Assembly: GCA_046291695.1 (NCBI GenBank)
Contig: JBKBSO010000016.1
Span: 13,561-77,560 of the forward strand
From: PNNG01 sp046291695
GTDB taxonomy: Bacteria > Bacteroidota > Bacteroidia > UBA7662
Direction of reading: 5' to 3'
DNA: 64,000 bases
In this document: piece after piece, positions 35,870-44,710 of the stretch
How the letters are laid out: the number at the start of each line of letters is the position of its first letter
Numbering within the stretch: the first letter of the stretch is position 1
Translations under genes and position numbers: made by a program
Notes under the pieces: generated by a model
The model's input: the letters and a program-made list of their open reading frames with translations, nothing else
The model's database searches: none
What the model was told of the DNA's origin: nothing

Positions 35870-38581
35870 ATGGACAAATACTCTTACATTGCCAATGCCG
35901 ATCCGGCAGTGATTGACGACTACTACCGTCAGTACAAGCAGGACCCCACCAGTGTTGACGCTGGTTGGATGAAATTTTTCGAAGGTTTCGAGTTTGCCGC
36001 CAGCGGCGAACAAGGCGGCCCGGTTTCAGACGAACACATGACCAAAGAGCTCAATGTGGTGCATTTGATCCATGCCTACCGCTCACGTGGCCACTTGTTA
36101 TCGAAAACCAACCCAATTAGGCCGCGTAAAGACCGTGATCCGGGTGTTGCCTTGCGCTACCATGGCTTGGCTGAGGCCGATTTGGAAAGTCGATTTGCAG
36201 CAGGAAGCCTCATTGGGCTTCCAAACGCCAGCCTTAAGCAAATTATAGAAAAGCTCGAGTCGATTTATTGTCGCTCACTCGCCTTTGAGTTTATGCACAT
36301 CCGCCAGACTGAAATCCGCGACTGGTGTAAGCATTATTTCGAAAAACATGCCTATCACTACAATTTCGATCAAGAAAAAAAGAAACGTATCCTCAGCAAA
36401 CTTAACGAGGCCGTAGTTTTCGAAAACTTCCTGCATAAAAAATACGTCGGCCAAAAACGTTTTTCACTCGAAGGAGGCGAAAATACCATTCCCGCCCTCG
36501 ATGCTGCCATCAACAAAGGCGCTGAACTGGGTGTTGAATCGGTGGCCATCGGAATGGCGCACCGCGGCCGCTTGAATGTTTTGGCCAATATCCTAGGTAA
36601 AACCTACGAATATATCTTCAATGAATTTGAAGGCATTGCCAATCCCGACCTCAGCTTTGGCGATGGCGATGTAAAATACCACCTCGGATTTTCGAGCCAG
36701 GTAAATACCACAGCAGGCAAACGGGTAAATCTCGATTTGGTGCCCAATCCTTCGCATCTCGAAGCTGTAGATCCCGTGCTTGAAGGCTTTGTGCGGGCAA
36801 AGTGCGATTTGTTGTACGAAAAAGATTACAGCAAAATTCTGCCCGTACTCATTCATGGCGATGCCGCTTTGGCAGGGCAGGGTGTGGTGTACGAAGTGGC
36901 CCAAATGTCGCAGCTCAAAGGCTATCACACGGGTGGAACCTTGCACTTTGTAATTAATAATCAAATAGGGTTTACAACCGATTTCGACGATGCCCGTTCT
37001 TCGGATTATTCCACCGCCGTTGCCAATACCATTGGCAGTCCGGTGTTGCACGTAAACGGCGATGATGCCGAAGCAGTAACTTTTGCTATTGAATTTGCTG
37101 TGGCTTTTCGTCAGGAGTTCCGCCGCGATGTCTTCATCGATATGTTGTGCTACCGTCGTCATGGCCATAACGAAAGCGATGAGCCTAAGTTCACCCAGCC
37201 TACACTTTACGGACTCATCGACAAGCATCCCGACCCGCGCAAGGTATATGCGCAGCAGTTGATTGAGCGCGGCGATATCCCCAGCGAGCTGGCCGAACAG
37301 CTGGAGGAAGATTTTAAAACCTTACTGCAAGACCGTTTGAATTTGGTGAAGCAGAAGGAAGTAGCATACAAGCCGCATGCCTTAGATAAAGAGTGGGAGG
37401 CCATGCGCAGGTCAACCTACGAAGATTTCAACAGCTCGCCAGCCACTGCCGTTACCCCCGAAGCGACTGCCACGGTGCTCAAAGCCATCACCACGGCACC
37501 CGATGGTTTTTCGGTGATGCGCAAAGCCCAAAAAGTAATTGATGAGCGCAAGACTTTGTATGCCGAAGGTAAACTCAACTGGTCGTTGGCGGAACTGCTA
37601 GCTTATGGCACGCTCTTACACGAAGGCAAAAAGGTAAGGATTAGCGGACAGGACGTAATTCGCGGAACCTTCTCGCATCGTCATGCTGGTGTTCGCGACG
37701 AAAAAACAAACGAATTATACATTGGCTTGCAAAACATTTCCGATAAACAAGGTCGCTTTAGCATTTACAACTCCTTACTTTCGGAATATGCCGTGCTCGG
37801 CTTCGAATATGGTTACAGCATTGCTTCGCCTAACGTTTTGGCGGTATGGGAAGCCCAATTCGGCGATTTTGCCAATGGTGCTCAAACCGTCATCGACCAA
37901 TTCATCAGCTCAGGTGAATCGAAATGGCGCCGCATGAATGGCCTGGTGATGTTACTGCCACATGGTTACGAAGGTCAGGGTCCTGAGCATTCCAATGCAC
38001 GACCAGAGCGCTTCTTGCAGTTGGCGGCTGAAATGAATATGGTGGTGGCCAATTGTACAAGTCCGGCCAACTTTTTCCACCTGCTTCGCCGGCAGTTGAG
38101 CTGGGAGTTCCGTAAGCCACTCATTGTGATGTCGCCCAAGGCATTGCTCCGCCATCCATTGTGCGTATCAGACTTGAGTGAATTGTATGAGGGCGGTTTC
38201 CGCGAAATCATCGATGATCCTCAGGCCGATCCCAAAAAGGTGAAACGCGTGCTGCTGTGTACCGGAAAAGTGTATTACGATTTACTCGCACGTCAGGAGG
38301 AAGAAAAGCGTAAGGATGTTGCCATTGTGCGTTTCGAGCAGTTATATCCCATGGCCGAGTCGCAGCTAGATGCCATATACGCACGCTATCCGAAAGCCGA
38401 ATATTATTGGGTACAGGAAGAGCCTAAGAATATGGGGGCCTGGACCTATATGCTGCGCTATGAGCAAAACCGTAACCTCAAGCTTATTGCGCGTAAATCG
38501 AGCGCTTCACCAGCCACGGGTTATGCTAAAATTCACGAACAAGAACAACAACAAATTATCAATCAGGCGTTCACGCTTTAA
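35870..38581 (+). CDS. sucA: 2-oxoglutarate dehydrogenase E1 component
   Basis: 903 residues. The N-terminal YSYIANADPAVIDDYYRQY segment is the E1o flexible region that binds the complex core. Thiamine-diphosphate and substrate motifs follow: SVAIGMAHRGRLNVLANILGK near 225, HGDAALAGQGVVYE near 330, HFVINNQIGFTTD, and the transketolase-like region FSHRHAGVRDEKT and LPHGYEGQGPEHSNAR. It decarboxylates 2-oxoglutarate and passes the succinyl group to the lipoyl arm of E2 (sucB, 13 nt downstream). No lpd (E3) gene follows, so E3 is encoded elsewhere. Confidence 0.98.
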   Translation: MDKYSYIANADPAVIDDYYRQYKQDPTSVDAGWMKFFEGFEFAASGEQGGPVSDEHMTKELNVVHLIHAYRSRGHLLSKTNPIRPRKDRDPGVALRYHGLAEADLESRFAAGSLIGLPNASLKQIIEKLESIYCRSLAFEFMHIRQTEIRDWCKHYFEKHAYHYNFDQEKKKRILSKLNEAVVFENFLHKKYVGQKRFSLEGGENTIPALDAAINKGAELGVESVAIGMAHRGRLNVLANILGKTYEYIFNEFEGIANPDLSFGDGDVKYHLGFSSQVNTTAGKRVNLDLVPNPSHLEAVDPVLEGFVRAKCDLLYEKDYSKILPVLIHGDAALAGQGVVYEVAQMSQLKGYHTGGTLHFVINNQIGFTTDFDDARSSDYSTAVANTIGSPVLHVNGDDAEAVTFAIEFAVAFRQEFRRDVFIDMLCYRRHGHNESDEPKFTQPTLYGLIDKHPDPRKVYAQQLIERGDIPSELAEQLEEDFKTLLQDRLNLVKQKEVAYKPHALDKEWEAMRRSTYEDFNSSPATAVTPEATATVLKAITTAPDGFSVMRKAQKVIDERKTLYAEGKLNWSLAELLAYGTLLHEGKKVRISGQDVIRGTFSHRHAGVRDEKTNELYIGLQNISDKQGRFSIYNSLLSEYAVLGFEYGYSIASPNVLAVWEAQFGDFANGAQTVIDQFISSGESKWRRMNGLVMLLPHGYEGQGPEHSNARPERFLQLAAEMNMVVANCTSPANFFHLLRRQLSWEFRKPLIVMSPKALLRHPLCVSDLSELYEGGFREIIDDPQADPKKVKRVLLCTGKVYYDLLARQEEEKRKDVAIVRFEQLYPMAESQLDAIYARYPKAEYYWVQEEPKNMGAWTYMLRYEQNRNLKLIARKSSASPATGYAKIHEQEQQQIINQAFTL

Positions 38582-38594
38582 ATCGTACTAACGT

Positions 38595-39812
38595 ATGGCT
38601 TTAGAAATAAAAATTCCCGCTCTTGGCGAATCCATCAGCGAAGTAGTCATTGCCAAATGGCTGAAAAAAGATGGCGATTATGTGAAGATGGACGAGGTGC
38701 TTTGCGAGCTCGAAACCGACAAGGCAACCATGGAACTCAATGCCGAACAAGCCGGAGTGCTGCAAATTAAAGCGCAGGAAGGCGATACCTTGGCCATTGG
38801 CGATGTGGTTTGTTCGATAGATACCAACGCCAAAGCCCCGGCAGCCTCGGCGCCGGCAACTGAATCAACAAAAACCGAAACCCCATCCGCAGTCAATACG
38901 CCCAACGCAGCAGCCGATAGCTATGCCAGTGGACATCCATCGCCGGCTGCAGCCAAGATTCTGGCTGAAAAAGGCATCGATCCAGCAGCAGTAAGCGGCA
39001 GTGGCAAAGATGGTCGTATTACCAAAGAAGATGCGCTTAAAGCAGAAAAGACCGCTCCGGCAGCGGCTAAAACCGAATCGGCAGCTACAACAACTACGCC
39101 TGCTGTTAGCGAACGTCAACAACGTCGCGAGCGCATGAGCCAATTGCGAAAAACCGTTGCCCGCCGACTGGTAAACGTGAAAAACGAAACCGCTATGCTC
39201 ACCACCTTCAACGAGGTGAATATGGGGCCTATCATGGAGATTCGCAGCAAATACAAAGACAAGTTCAAGGAGAAGTATGGCGTGGGCTTGGGCTTTATGT
39301 CGTTCTTCACCCGTGCCGTTTGTTTGGCCTTGCAGGAATTCCCTGCTGTGAATGCCATGATCGATGGAGACGAGATGGTGTTTAACGAATACTGCGACAT
39401 CTCCATAGCCGTTTCAGCCCCTCGTGGCTTGGTGGTTCCGGTAATTCGTAACGCTGAAAAACTGGGCTTACACGAAATTGAAGCTGAAGTTGGTCGGCTT
39501 GCCAAGCGTGCCCGCGAAAATCAGCTTACCATTGAAGAAATGACCGGCGGCACCTTTACCATCACCAATGGTGGTGTGTTCGGTTCGATGCTGAGCACCC
39601 CAATCATCAATGCGCCGCAAAGCGCCATCCTGGGCATGCACAATATTGTGGAGCGTCCCATGGCCCTCAATGGCGAGGTGGTTATACGTCCGGTCATGTA
39701 CATTGCGCTGAGTTACGACCACCGCATCATCGATGGTCGCGAATCGGTGAGCTTCCTTTACCGCGTTAAGGAATATCTCGAAGATCCTGCAAGGATGCTT
39801 ATGGGTATTTAA
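38595..39812 (+). CDS. sucB: 2-oxoglutarate dehydrogenase E2 (dihydrolipoyl succinyltransferase)
   Basis: 405 residues. One N-terminal lipoyl domain has the lipoylated lysine at Lys43 (ELETDKATMEL). An Ala/Pro/Thr-rich linker follows, then the E1/E3-binding domain at about 108-148 (HPSPAAAKILAEKGIDPAAVSGSGKDGRI), a second linker, and the catalytic domain with His376 and Asp380 in YDHRIIDGRESV. It forms the complex core and transfers succinyl groups to CoA in the TCA cycle. The terminator follows directly, so sucAB is a closed two-gene operon. Confidence 0.98.
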   Translation: MALEIKIPALGESISEVVIAKWLKKDGDYVKMDEVLCELETDKATMELNAEQAGVLQIKAQEGDTLAIGDVVCSIDTNAKAPAASAPATESTKTETPSAVNTPNAAADSYASGHPSPAAAKILAEKGIDPAAVSGSGKDGRITKEDALKAEKTAPAAAKTESAATTTTPAVSERQQRRERMSQLRKTVARRLVNVKNETAMLTTFNEVNMGPIMEIRSKYKDKFKEKYGVGLGFMSFFTRAVCLALQEFPAVNAMIDGDEMVFNEYCDISIAVSAPRGLVVPVIRNAEKLGLHEIEAEVGRLAKRARENQLTIEEMTGGTFTITNGGVFGSMLSTPIINAPQSAILGMHNIVERPMALNGEVVIRPVMYIALSYDHRIIDGRESVSFLYRVKEYLEDPARMLMGI

Positions 39813-39826
39813 GCCTGGTAAGCCAT

Positions 39827-39863
39827 AAAAAAAGCCCCAATTGTTACAGATTGGGGCTTTTTT
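39827..39863 (+). terminator. Intrinsic terminator of sucAB
   Basis: Near-perfect inverted repeat: A-run plus GCCCCAAT (to 39841), 8-nt loop, ATTGGGGC (39850-39857) then six Ts (to 39863). It is symmetrical and could also act on transcripts from the right. Confidence 0.93.
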
Positions 39864-39879
39864 GTTGGGTATTGGTTGT

Positions 39880-40412
39880 GAAGCAAAACACCTTTGACCA
39901 ACACCAACGTAGTACGAAACCGCAGTCCATAGCGGGGCAGTGCGGGTTTGCAACTAGGTGCGCTTTAACGACATCAACGGGGTACGAGACCGCAGTCCAT
40001 GGCTGGGCAGTGCATGCTCGACGCGGAAAACGCTTGAACAGCAGCAAGGCCATTCAAAAATGTATTGCATTGCAGTTGTTCATATGCCCAAAGCTTCAAA
40101 TCCGCACTGGCCAGCTGCGGTCTGCGGTCTGATTGCCGCATTGCATTGATGGCGTTCATATGCCCAAAGCCTCTAATCCGCACCGGCCAGCTGCGGTCCG
40201 CGGTCTGATCGCCGCATTGCATTCATGTCGTTCATATGCCCAAAGCTTCAAATCCGCACCGGCCAGCTGCGGTCTGCGGTCTGATCGCCGTATTGCATTG
40301 ATGTCGTTCATATGCCCAAAGCCTCTAATCCGCACCGGCCAGCTGCAATCTGGCTGCCATCATGACCAGGTTTCTCATCCTGTTCACGTAAACATATTGC
40401 GCCCTTTCAGGG
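39880..40412. repeat. Bipolar tandem-repeat element, copy 1
   Basis: No gene is present; reading frames here only translate repeats. The left array has a partial unit and two 70-bp units (39911-39980, 39981-40050) that share CCGCAGTCCAT, GGGCAGTGC and a CTTGAAC- or TTTAACG-like end. A 20-bp centre (40051-40070, containing TTCAAAAATGTATTGCAT) follows. The right array has four units with an exact 76-bp period (TTCATATGCCC at 40079, 40155, 40231, 40307), each with CCGCACYGGCCAGCTGC and GCGGTCTG. The right units are inverted relatives of the left ones. A tail (40350-40412) ends with the small hairpin GCCCTTTCAGGGC. Copy 2 is at 58201-59090. Confidence 0.85.
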
Positions 40413-40455
40413 CTTCGATTTTGTGTGCTTTCCAATACCGGGGCTGCAGCCCGGC

Positions 40456-41319
40456 CTAATGCTTCTTTTTGTGCGGTGGCTCGTAAATTAAGCGTACAAA
40501 AGTGCTCAAGCCTTCGTCGCGTTGGCTAATCGGAATACCCGCCACAATCCCCACCAGGAGGTTGTCGTTAATACTCACCCGCATTTGTGGCCTAACGGTA
40601 ACCTCATTCCCTGTTTTGCTAAAGTATTTGTTCACCTCTACACCCACAAAATTTCGCGTTTCAGGGATCATATAATGGATATTGGTGTGCATTTCGTACC
40701 GGTGCGTCCAATGCCCATCTCCAAAATGCAAGGTCGATTGTGGGCCCGTATAAATGAGGCTGTGCCAATTGGAAGTTAAACGCTTTGCGATGATAAAAAA
40801 GGGATTGAACATATTGCCACTCAGGAAAGGAGAACTGCCTATCTGATCCAAATCGGTAAATTCCAGTTCGTTGATATAGCCCAAAGCCAAGGTAGTACGG
40901 TAGCGGGGCGATACAAAAAAGCTCCATTGGGCGGCAGTCTTCAACGATTCCACCCGGTTTGAGGGCTTGATGGAATCTAAACGGGCCGTTACCGGGGCGT
41001 AAAAAGTAAGCGGCACTTCTATCTCCAAACCCAGCCGGTCGATGGGGGCCCATTCGTATTCTACAAGCGCTTCGTAACGGTCGAAACGTACCTGATCGAC
41101 CATGGCCAAACCTACGTTCCACTCCTTTTCGCCTTTACGCGCACCGAGGTCGCGAATAAGGTCGATGTACAAGGGTTCGGCATGCAATACTTTGGGAGGC
41201 AGGCCCTTGTCAACCGGAAAATGTAACGAATCACCGGGCTCATAATCCTGCGCCTTGAGCGAAACTACGCCCAAAAGCAGCAGCGTCCATACCAGGACTT
41301 TGCTCATTTTGAAATACAT
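40456..41319 (-). CDS. Conserved outer-membrane beta-barrel-like protein
   Basis: 287 residues. A signal peptide (KVLVWTLLLLGVVSLKAQ) is followed by a conserved opening (HAEPLYIDLIRDLGARKG, then KEWNVG). Alternating amphipathic strands follow (EYEWAPIDRLGLEIEVPLTF; SPRYRTTLALGYINELEF; GVEVNKYF; RPQMRVSINDNLLVGIVAGIPI), as in an outer-membrane barrel. The C-terminus is unusual for a barrel, PPHKKKH. The family is familiar in Bacteroidota but has no assigned function. An alternative start is the ATG at 41307. It lies 30 nt after a small His-containing protein gene and is probably cotranscribed with it. Confidence 0.75.
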   Translation of the reverse strand: MYFKMSKVLVWTLLLLGVVSLKAQDYEPGDSLHFPVDKGLPPKVLHAEPLYIDLIRDLGARKGEKEWNVGLAMVDQVRFDRYEALVEYEWAPIDRLGLEIEVPLTFYAPVTARLDSIKPSNRVESLKTAAQWSFFVSPRYRTTLALGYINELEFTDLDQIGSSPFLSGNMFNPFFIIAKRLTSNWHSLIYTGPQSTLHFGDGHWTHRYEMHTNIHYMIPETRNFVGVEVNKYFSKTGNEVTVRPQMRVSINDNLLVGIVAGIPISQRDEGLSTFVRLIYEPPHKKKH

Positions 41320-41349
41320 GAAATTTTTTTGATTAATGGATAATACTGA

Positions 41350-41721
41350 TCAGCAAGCAAGCGTGGCCAAAAGGTATCCATCAGGAGGGGGGATGATGAC
41401 CTCTCCAGAAAAATTCAAATAAATAAAAGCTGTGTGAGCAAGTGTGATTTTATAGCCGTGCCAAGCAGCCAGCTGATGTCCATAAAAGTTCGGGATATGC
41501 CAATGCAATTGCAATCCACTTTTGAGTTTTTTTTCCGCATCGCCATGTTCGTCGCTGGCAATGCCGTCTTCGAGGCCTAACCAGTGTTCGAGTACGAGTT
41601 CTGAAAGGGAATTCACCGGATCTTGCACCACTATTCCCGAAGCTATAAAGCAGCTTTGAAACATGGTATTCAATATCAATACCATCCAGATGTACGCAAA
41701 AAAACGGGCTGTTGTTTTCAT
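41350..41721 (-). CDS. Small secreted His-containing protein, function unknown
   Basis: 123 residues from the ATG at 41721; a start 45 nt upstream is possible but adds a charged stretch ahead of the hydrophobic segment. A membrane or signal segment (FFAYIWMVLILNTMFQSCF) precedes a region with several His and acidic residues (SDEHGDAEKK; LQLHWHIPNFYGHQLAAWHGY) and a PPP motif near the end. These resemble features of small Bacteroidota proteins linked to metal handling, but I do not recognise the family firmly. It is probably in one transcript with the barrel protein downstream. Confidence 0.6.
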   Translation of the reverse strand: MKTTARFFAYIWMVLILNTMFQSCFIASGIVVQDPVNSLSELVLEHWLGLEDGIASDEHGDAEKKLKSGLQLHWHIPNFYGHQLAAWHGYKITLAHTAFIYLNFSGEVIIPPPDGYLLATLAC

Positions 41722-41792
41722 ATGCCAATCGAACGCGAATTTAAAACGGGAATTGCTTGCTGTCAAGATTCACGCATTAAGCTTTTTTTAAC

Positions 41793-42788
41793 TTAAGCAT
41801 GGTTAAGCTCAAGCCACAGCAAATCCTTAAGCTGCTGTAGGTTGTAGTTGGTAATACTGCTGATAAAAATGGTGGGAATATCTTGGGGTAGCTCTAAACG
41901 TAACTCTGCCATCAGCTCATCGTCGAGCAAATCGCTTTTGCTCACTGCCAGTACCCGCTTTTTATGCATAAGCTCCGGATTATACAAGGCTAATTCCTTT
42001 TCTAGAATCTGATATTCCTTATACAAGTCGGAAGCATCAGCCGGAATAAGGAACAACAACAAGCTGTTGCGTTCAATATGACGTAAAAAACGATGCCCCA
42101 AACCGCGCCCCTCGTGTGCACCTTCAATTATTCCAGGGATGTCGGCCATCACAAACGAACGGTAGTCGCGGTAAGGTACAATGCCTAAATTGGGCACAAG
42201 GGTGGTGAAGGGATAATCGGCAATTTCGGGCTTGGCTGCCGTAATGCTGGCCAGTAAAGTGCTTTTGCCGGCATTCGGAAAACCTACCAATCCTACATCA
42301 GCCAATAACTTAAGCTCCAAAATATTCCAAACTTCTTGTCCGGATTCGCCGGGCTGTGCATATCGGGGCGTTTGGTTCGTAGGGCTTTTATAATGATGAT
42401 TGCCTTGTCCTCCACGTCCACCCGGAAGCAAAATAACCTCCTGCCCGTCTTCGGTAATTTCGCAAATTTGTTCGCCACTTTCGGCATCACGGGCTACGGT
42501 GCCTATGGGTACTTCCAGGATTTCGTCGGGGCCATTAGCGCCCGATTTTAGCCCACTGCTCCCGGCTACCCCATTGGCCGCAATCACATGTTTGCGGTAT
42601 TTTAAGTGCAGCAAAGTCCACAATTGGCTGTTACCACGCAAAATAATATGCCCGCCTCTACCGCCATCTCCACCATCAGGGCCCCCTTTGGCGGTAAATT
42701 TATCGCGGTGAAAATGCATGGCACCTGCCCCACCCGCACCCGAGCGGCAACAGATTTTTACGTAGTCTACAAAATTGCTTTCTGCCAC
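41793..42788 (-). CDS. obg: Obg-family GTPase
   Basis: 331 residues. The N-terminal glycine-rich Obg fold (residues 1-158) shows GGPDGGDGGRGG and LLPGGRGGQGN. The G domain follows with G1 GFPNAGKST (169-177), G3 DIPGIIEGAHEGRGLG, G4 SKSD and G5 SSI. The optional C-terminal OCT domain is absent, as in many short Obg proteins. It binds the 50S subunit and acts in ribosome maturation and stress response. It follows adk by 10 nt on the same strand, so adk-obg is an operon. Confidence 0.97.
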   Translation of the reverse strand: MAESNFVDYVKICCRSGAGGAGAMHFHRDKFTAKGGPDGGDGGRGGHIILRGNSQLWTLLHLKYRKHVIAANGVAGSSGLKSGANGPDEILEVPIGTVARDAESGEQICEITEDGQEVILLPGGRGGQGNHHYKSPTNQTPRYAQPGESGQEVWNILELKLLADVGLVGFPNAGKSTLLASITAAKPEIADYPFTTLVPNLGIVPYRDYRSFVMADIPGIIEGAHEGRGLGHRFLRHIERNSLLLFLIPADASDLYKEYQILEKELALYNPELMHKKRVLAVSKSDLLDDELMAELRLELPQDIPTIFISSITNYNLQQLKDLLWLELNHA

Positions 42789-42798
42789 AGTCGTTAAA

Positions 42799-43368
42799 TT
42801 AGGCTTCTATGCGCGCACAAAGCGCACTAAATATGGTATCAATGGCTCCTATGCCGTCAATTTCGTGCAATTTGCCCTGGGCCTGGTAATAACCAGCCAC
42901 TGGTGCAGTTTTACTTTCGTATTCCTGAATGCGCTTGCGGATGATGCTTTCGTCCTGATCGTCGGCACGGCCCGAATCTTTGCCACGTAACAGCAAGCGT
43001 TTGGTCAATTCTTCTTCGGTAACCTTCAACGAAAGCATACAACTGATTTGTTCGCCATGTCCGTTAAGCAATTGGTCGAGTGCCTCCGCCTGGGCAATGG
43101 TGCGCGGAAAACCGTCGAAAATAAAACCCGCTGCCGCTTTGTTGCTATTGAGTTTACTGTCGATCATCCCAATAACCACCGCATCGGGCACCAACATGCC
43201 TTGGTCCATTAGCTTTTTAGCTTCCAAACCTAAAGCCGTACCGGCACCTATTTCCGAACGCAACAAATCGCCGGTAGAAAGGTGTACCAAGCCATATTTT
43301 TCGATGAGTTTTTGCGATTGGGTGCCTTTACCTGCACCGGGAGGACCAAAAAGTACAATATTAAGCAT
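42799..43368 (-). CDS. adk: Adenylate kinase (short LID form)
   Basis: 189 residues. The P-loop GPPGAGKGTQ spans 8-17. The NMP-binding region has HLSTGDLLRSEI and FDGFPRTIAQAEAL, and the LID region is short (LLLRGKDSGRADDQDESIIRKRI), lacking the zinc-finger insert of long forms. It converts AMP and ATP to two ADP. It has a perfect -7 box 21 nt upstream and leads the adk-obg pair. Confidence 0.97.
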   Translation of the reverse strand: MLNIVLFGPPGAGKGTQSQKLIEKYGLVHLSTGDLLRSEIGAGTALGLEAKKLMDQGMLVPDAVVIGMIDSKLNSNKAAAGFIFDGFPRTIAQAEALDQLLNGHGEQISCMLSLKVTEEELTKRLLLRGKDSGRADDQDESIIRKRIQEYESKTAPVAGYYQAQGKLHEIDGIGAIDTIFSALCARIEA

Positions 43369-43388
43369 GCGTAATCTTATTAAGGCTG

Positions 43389-43396
43389 CAAAAGTA
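43389..43396 (-). promoter_or_regulatory. -7 element of adk-obg
   Basis: TACTTTTG on the minus strand, 20 nt upstream of the adk ATG; perfect match to TAnnTTTG. Confidence 0.55.
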
Positions 43397-43440
43397 CAAA
43401 AAAACGGGGGAAGATCGGGCTTAAATCCCTTGAAGCTGTG

Positions 43441-44709
43441 TTACACCAGCAGTTCAAGCAGGCGATGTTTCCATTTAGGGAAGTCGTCGATAAAATCAGA
43501 AGCCCGATGTTCATGGGTAATGATGTTAAACAGCAATGCCGCACCTTCGGGATTTTGGGTATAACCGCGTTTGTAACTATCCCGGCCTTGGATGCGGATG
43601 CTGTTGATGGTGGCTTCTACCGCCGCCCAGGGCAGGTCGGCGCCTTCGGCATCGGCCGACCAGATGTAGGTGGCGTGGGTATTCAGCAATTCCCACACAA
43701 AATGCACCCCCCGCTCGCCCCGAACACAAAATAAAAAGCCAAAGTGTGGATGCAATGTGTACCTCAACCGTACTTCAGGGGCTTGTTTACCGGCCAAAAA
43801 AGCCAGTTGTTTACGGTTCTTGATGTTGCTTTGATCCAACAGCATTTGCAACAGGCTGCTTTCATCGTCCTGAAAGGCATTTCCCCCTTCTGCTGTATCG
43901 CTGAACGCATCAAAAATATCGTCGGTGGTAAACAGGCTTTTGTCGGGTTGATAGCGCTCCGGGGCTTTGGTTAGCGACCAGGCCCGCTGATAGCGGATGC
44001 TTTGCAGAAGTTCGGGCCCAATTTTGCTGATGATCTCGGAGGTTGCCTTTAGATCTTCCCAGTGCCCTTGTTTAAATTGCCCGCTCACTTTTAACACAAC
44101 TTTGTTCGCCTTCAGCTTTTTGGCAAACCACAATTTGATGGCGTCAAATTCGGGCAAGAGGTAGTCGTTGTATATCCTAAGCTCGTAACTCGTTTTGCTG
44201 TCGGGGGCTTGTACGCTGCAAAACGCATGACCTGTTTTAATGATTACGTCTTGCCAATTTAGTTTTAGGGTGAATTCGCGGTATTTGGCTTCGATTTCGG
44301 CCTCTGACTCCATCTTGGGTTCCTCCGCTGCTTTCCAAAAGTCGGGCAAGGCAAAGGGGCGGGCTTCGAGATTGGTTAAAAAATCGAGCAGCTTGCTTTT
44401 TTGGTAGCTGCTGAGCAAGCCTTGCAATTCGGCCCAATCGAGTTTTTCAAACTGCAGCCGGCGGACTTCGGCTTTGGGAATTTGCTGTTCGAAGGCTTTG
44501 CTATCCTTACATTGATAATCGATTACACGCAATTGCAAAATGCCCTGTTGTGCCTGGTATGCCAGCATTTCGACCCGCCAACAGACTTCGGAAAAGCTGC
44601 GGAAGCGCATATGTTCCATGGGCAAATTACTGCAGCCTACCGGAAGGGAGGTGTCGGGCCCCAAGGCTATTTGCTCATTGGTAAGACGTATAACCAGGCT
44701 TCGAGGCAT
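43441..44709 (-). CDS. Conserved hypothetical protein, kdsB partner
   Basis: 422 residues, no signal peptide or membrane helix. I do not recognise a domain with confidence. The sequence is mixed alpha/beta with a central acidic linker (PKMESEAEIEAKYREF) and a distinct C-terminal part (LRYTLHPHFGFLFCVRGERGVHFVWELLNTHATYIWSAD). It starts 1 nt after kdsB ends, so it is translated from the same message. Large uncharacterised proteins of this type recur in Bacteroidota. A cytosolic role is likely but unspecified. Confidence 0.8.
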   Translation of the reverse strand: MPRSLVIRLTNEQIALGPDTSLPVGCSNLPMEHMRFRSFSEVCWRVEMLAYQAQQGILQLRVIDYQCKDSKAFEQQIPKAEVRRLQFEKLDWAELQGLLSSYQKSKLLDFLTNLEARPFALPDFWKAAEEPKMESEAEIEAKYREFTLKLNWQDVIIKTGHAFCSVQAPDSKTSYELRIYNDYLLPEFDAIKLWFAKKLKANKVVLKVSGQFKQGHWEDLKATSEIISKIGPELLQSIRYQRAWSLTKAPERYQPDKSLFTTDDIFDAFSDTAEGGNAFQDDESSLLQMLLDQSNIKNRKQLAFLAGKQAPEVRLRYTLHPHFGFLFCVRGERGVHFVWELLNTHATYIWSADAEGADLPWAAVEATINSIRIQGRDSYKRGYTQNPEGAALLFNIITHEHRASDFIDDFPKWKHRLLELLV

Positions 44710-44710
44710 A

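Noticed and set aside
39880..40412. CRISPR array
   Set aside because: The repeats are contiguous with no unique spacers, the units are 70-84 bp, the orientation flips at the centre and no cas genes are present.
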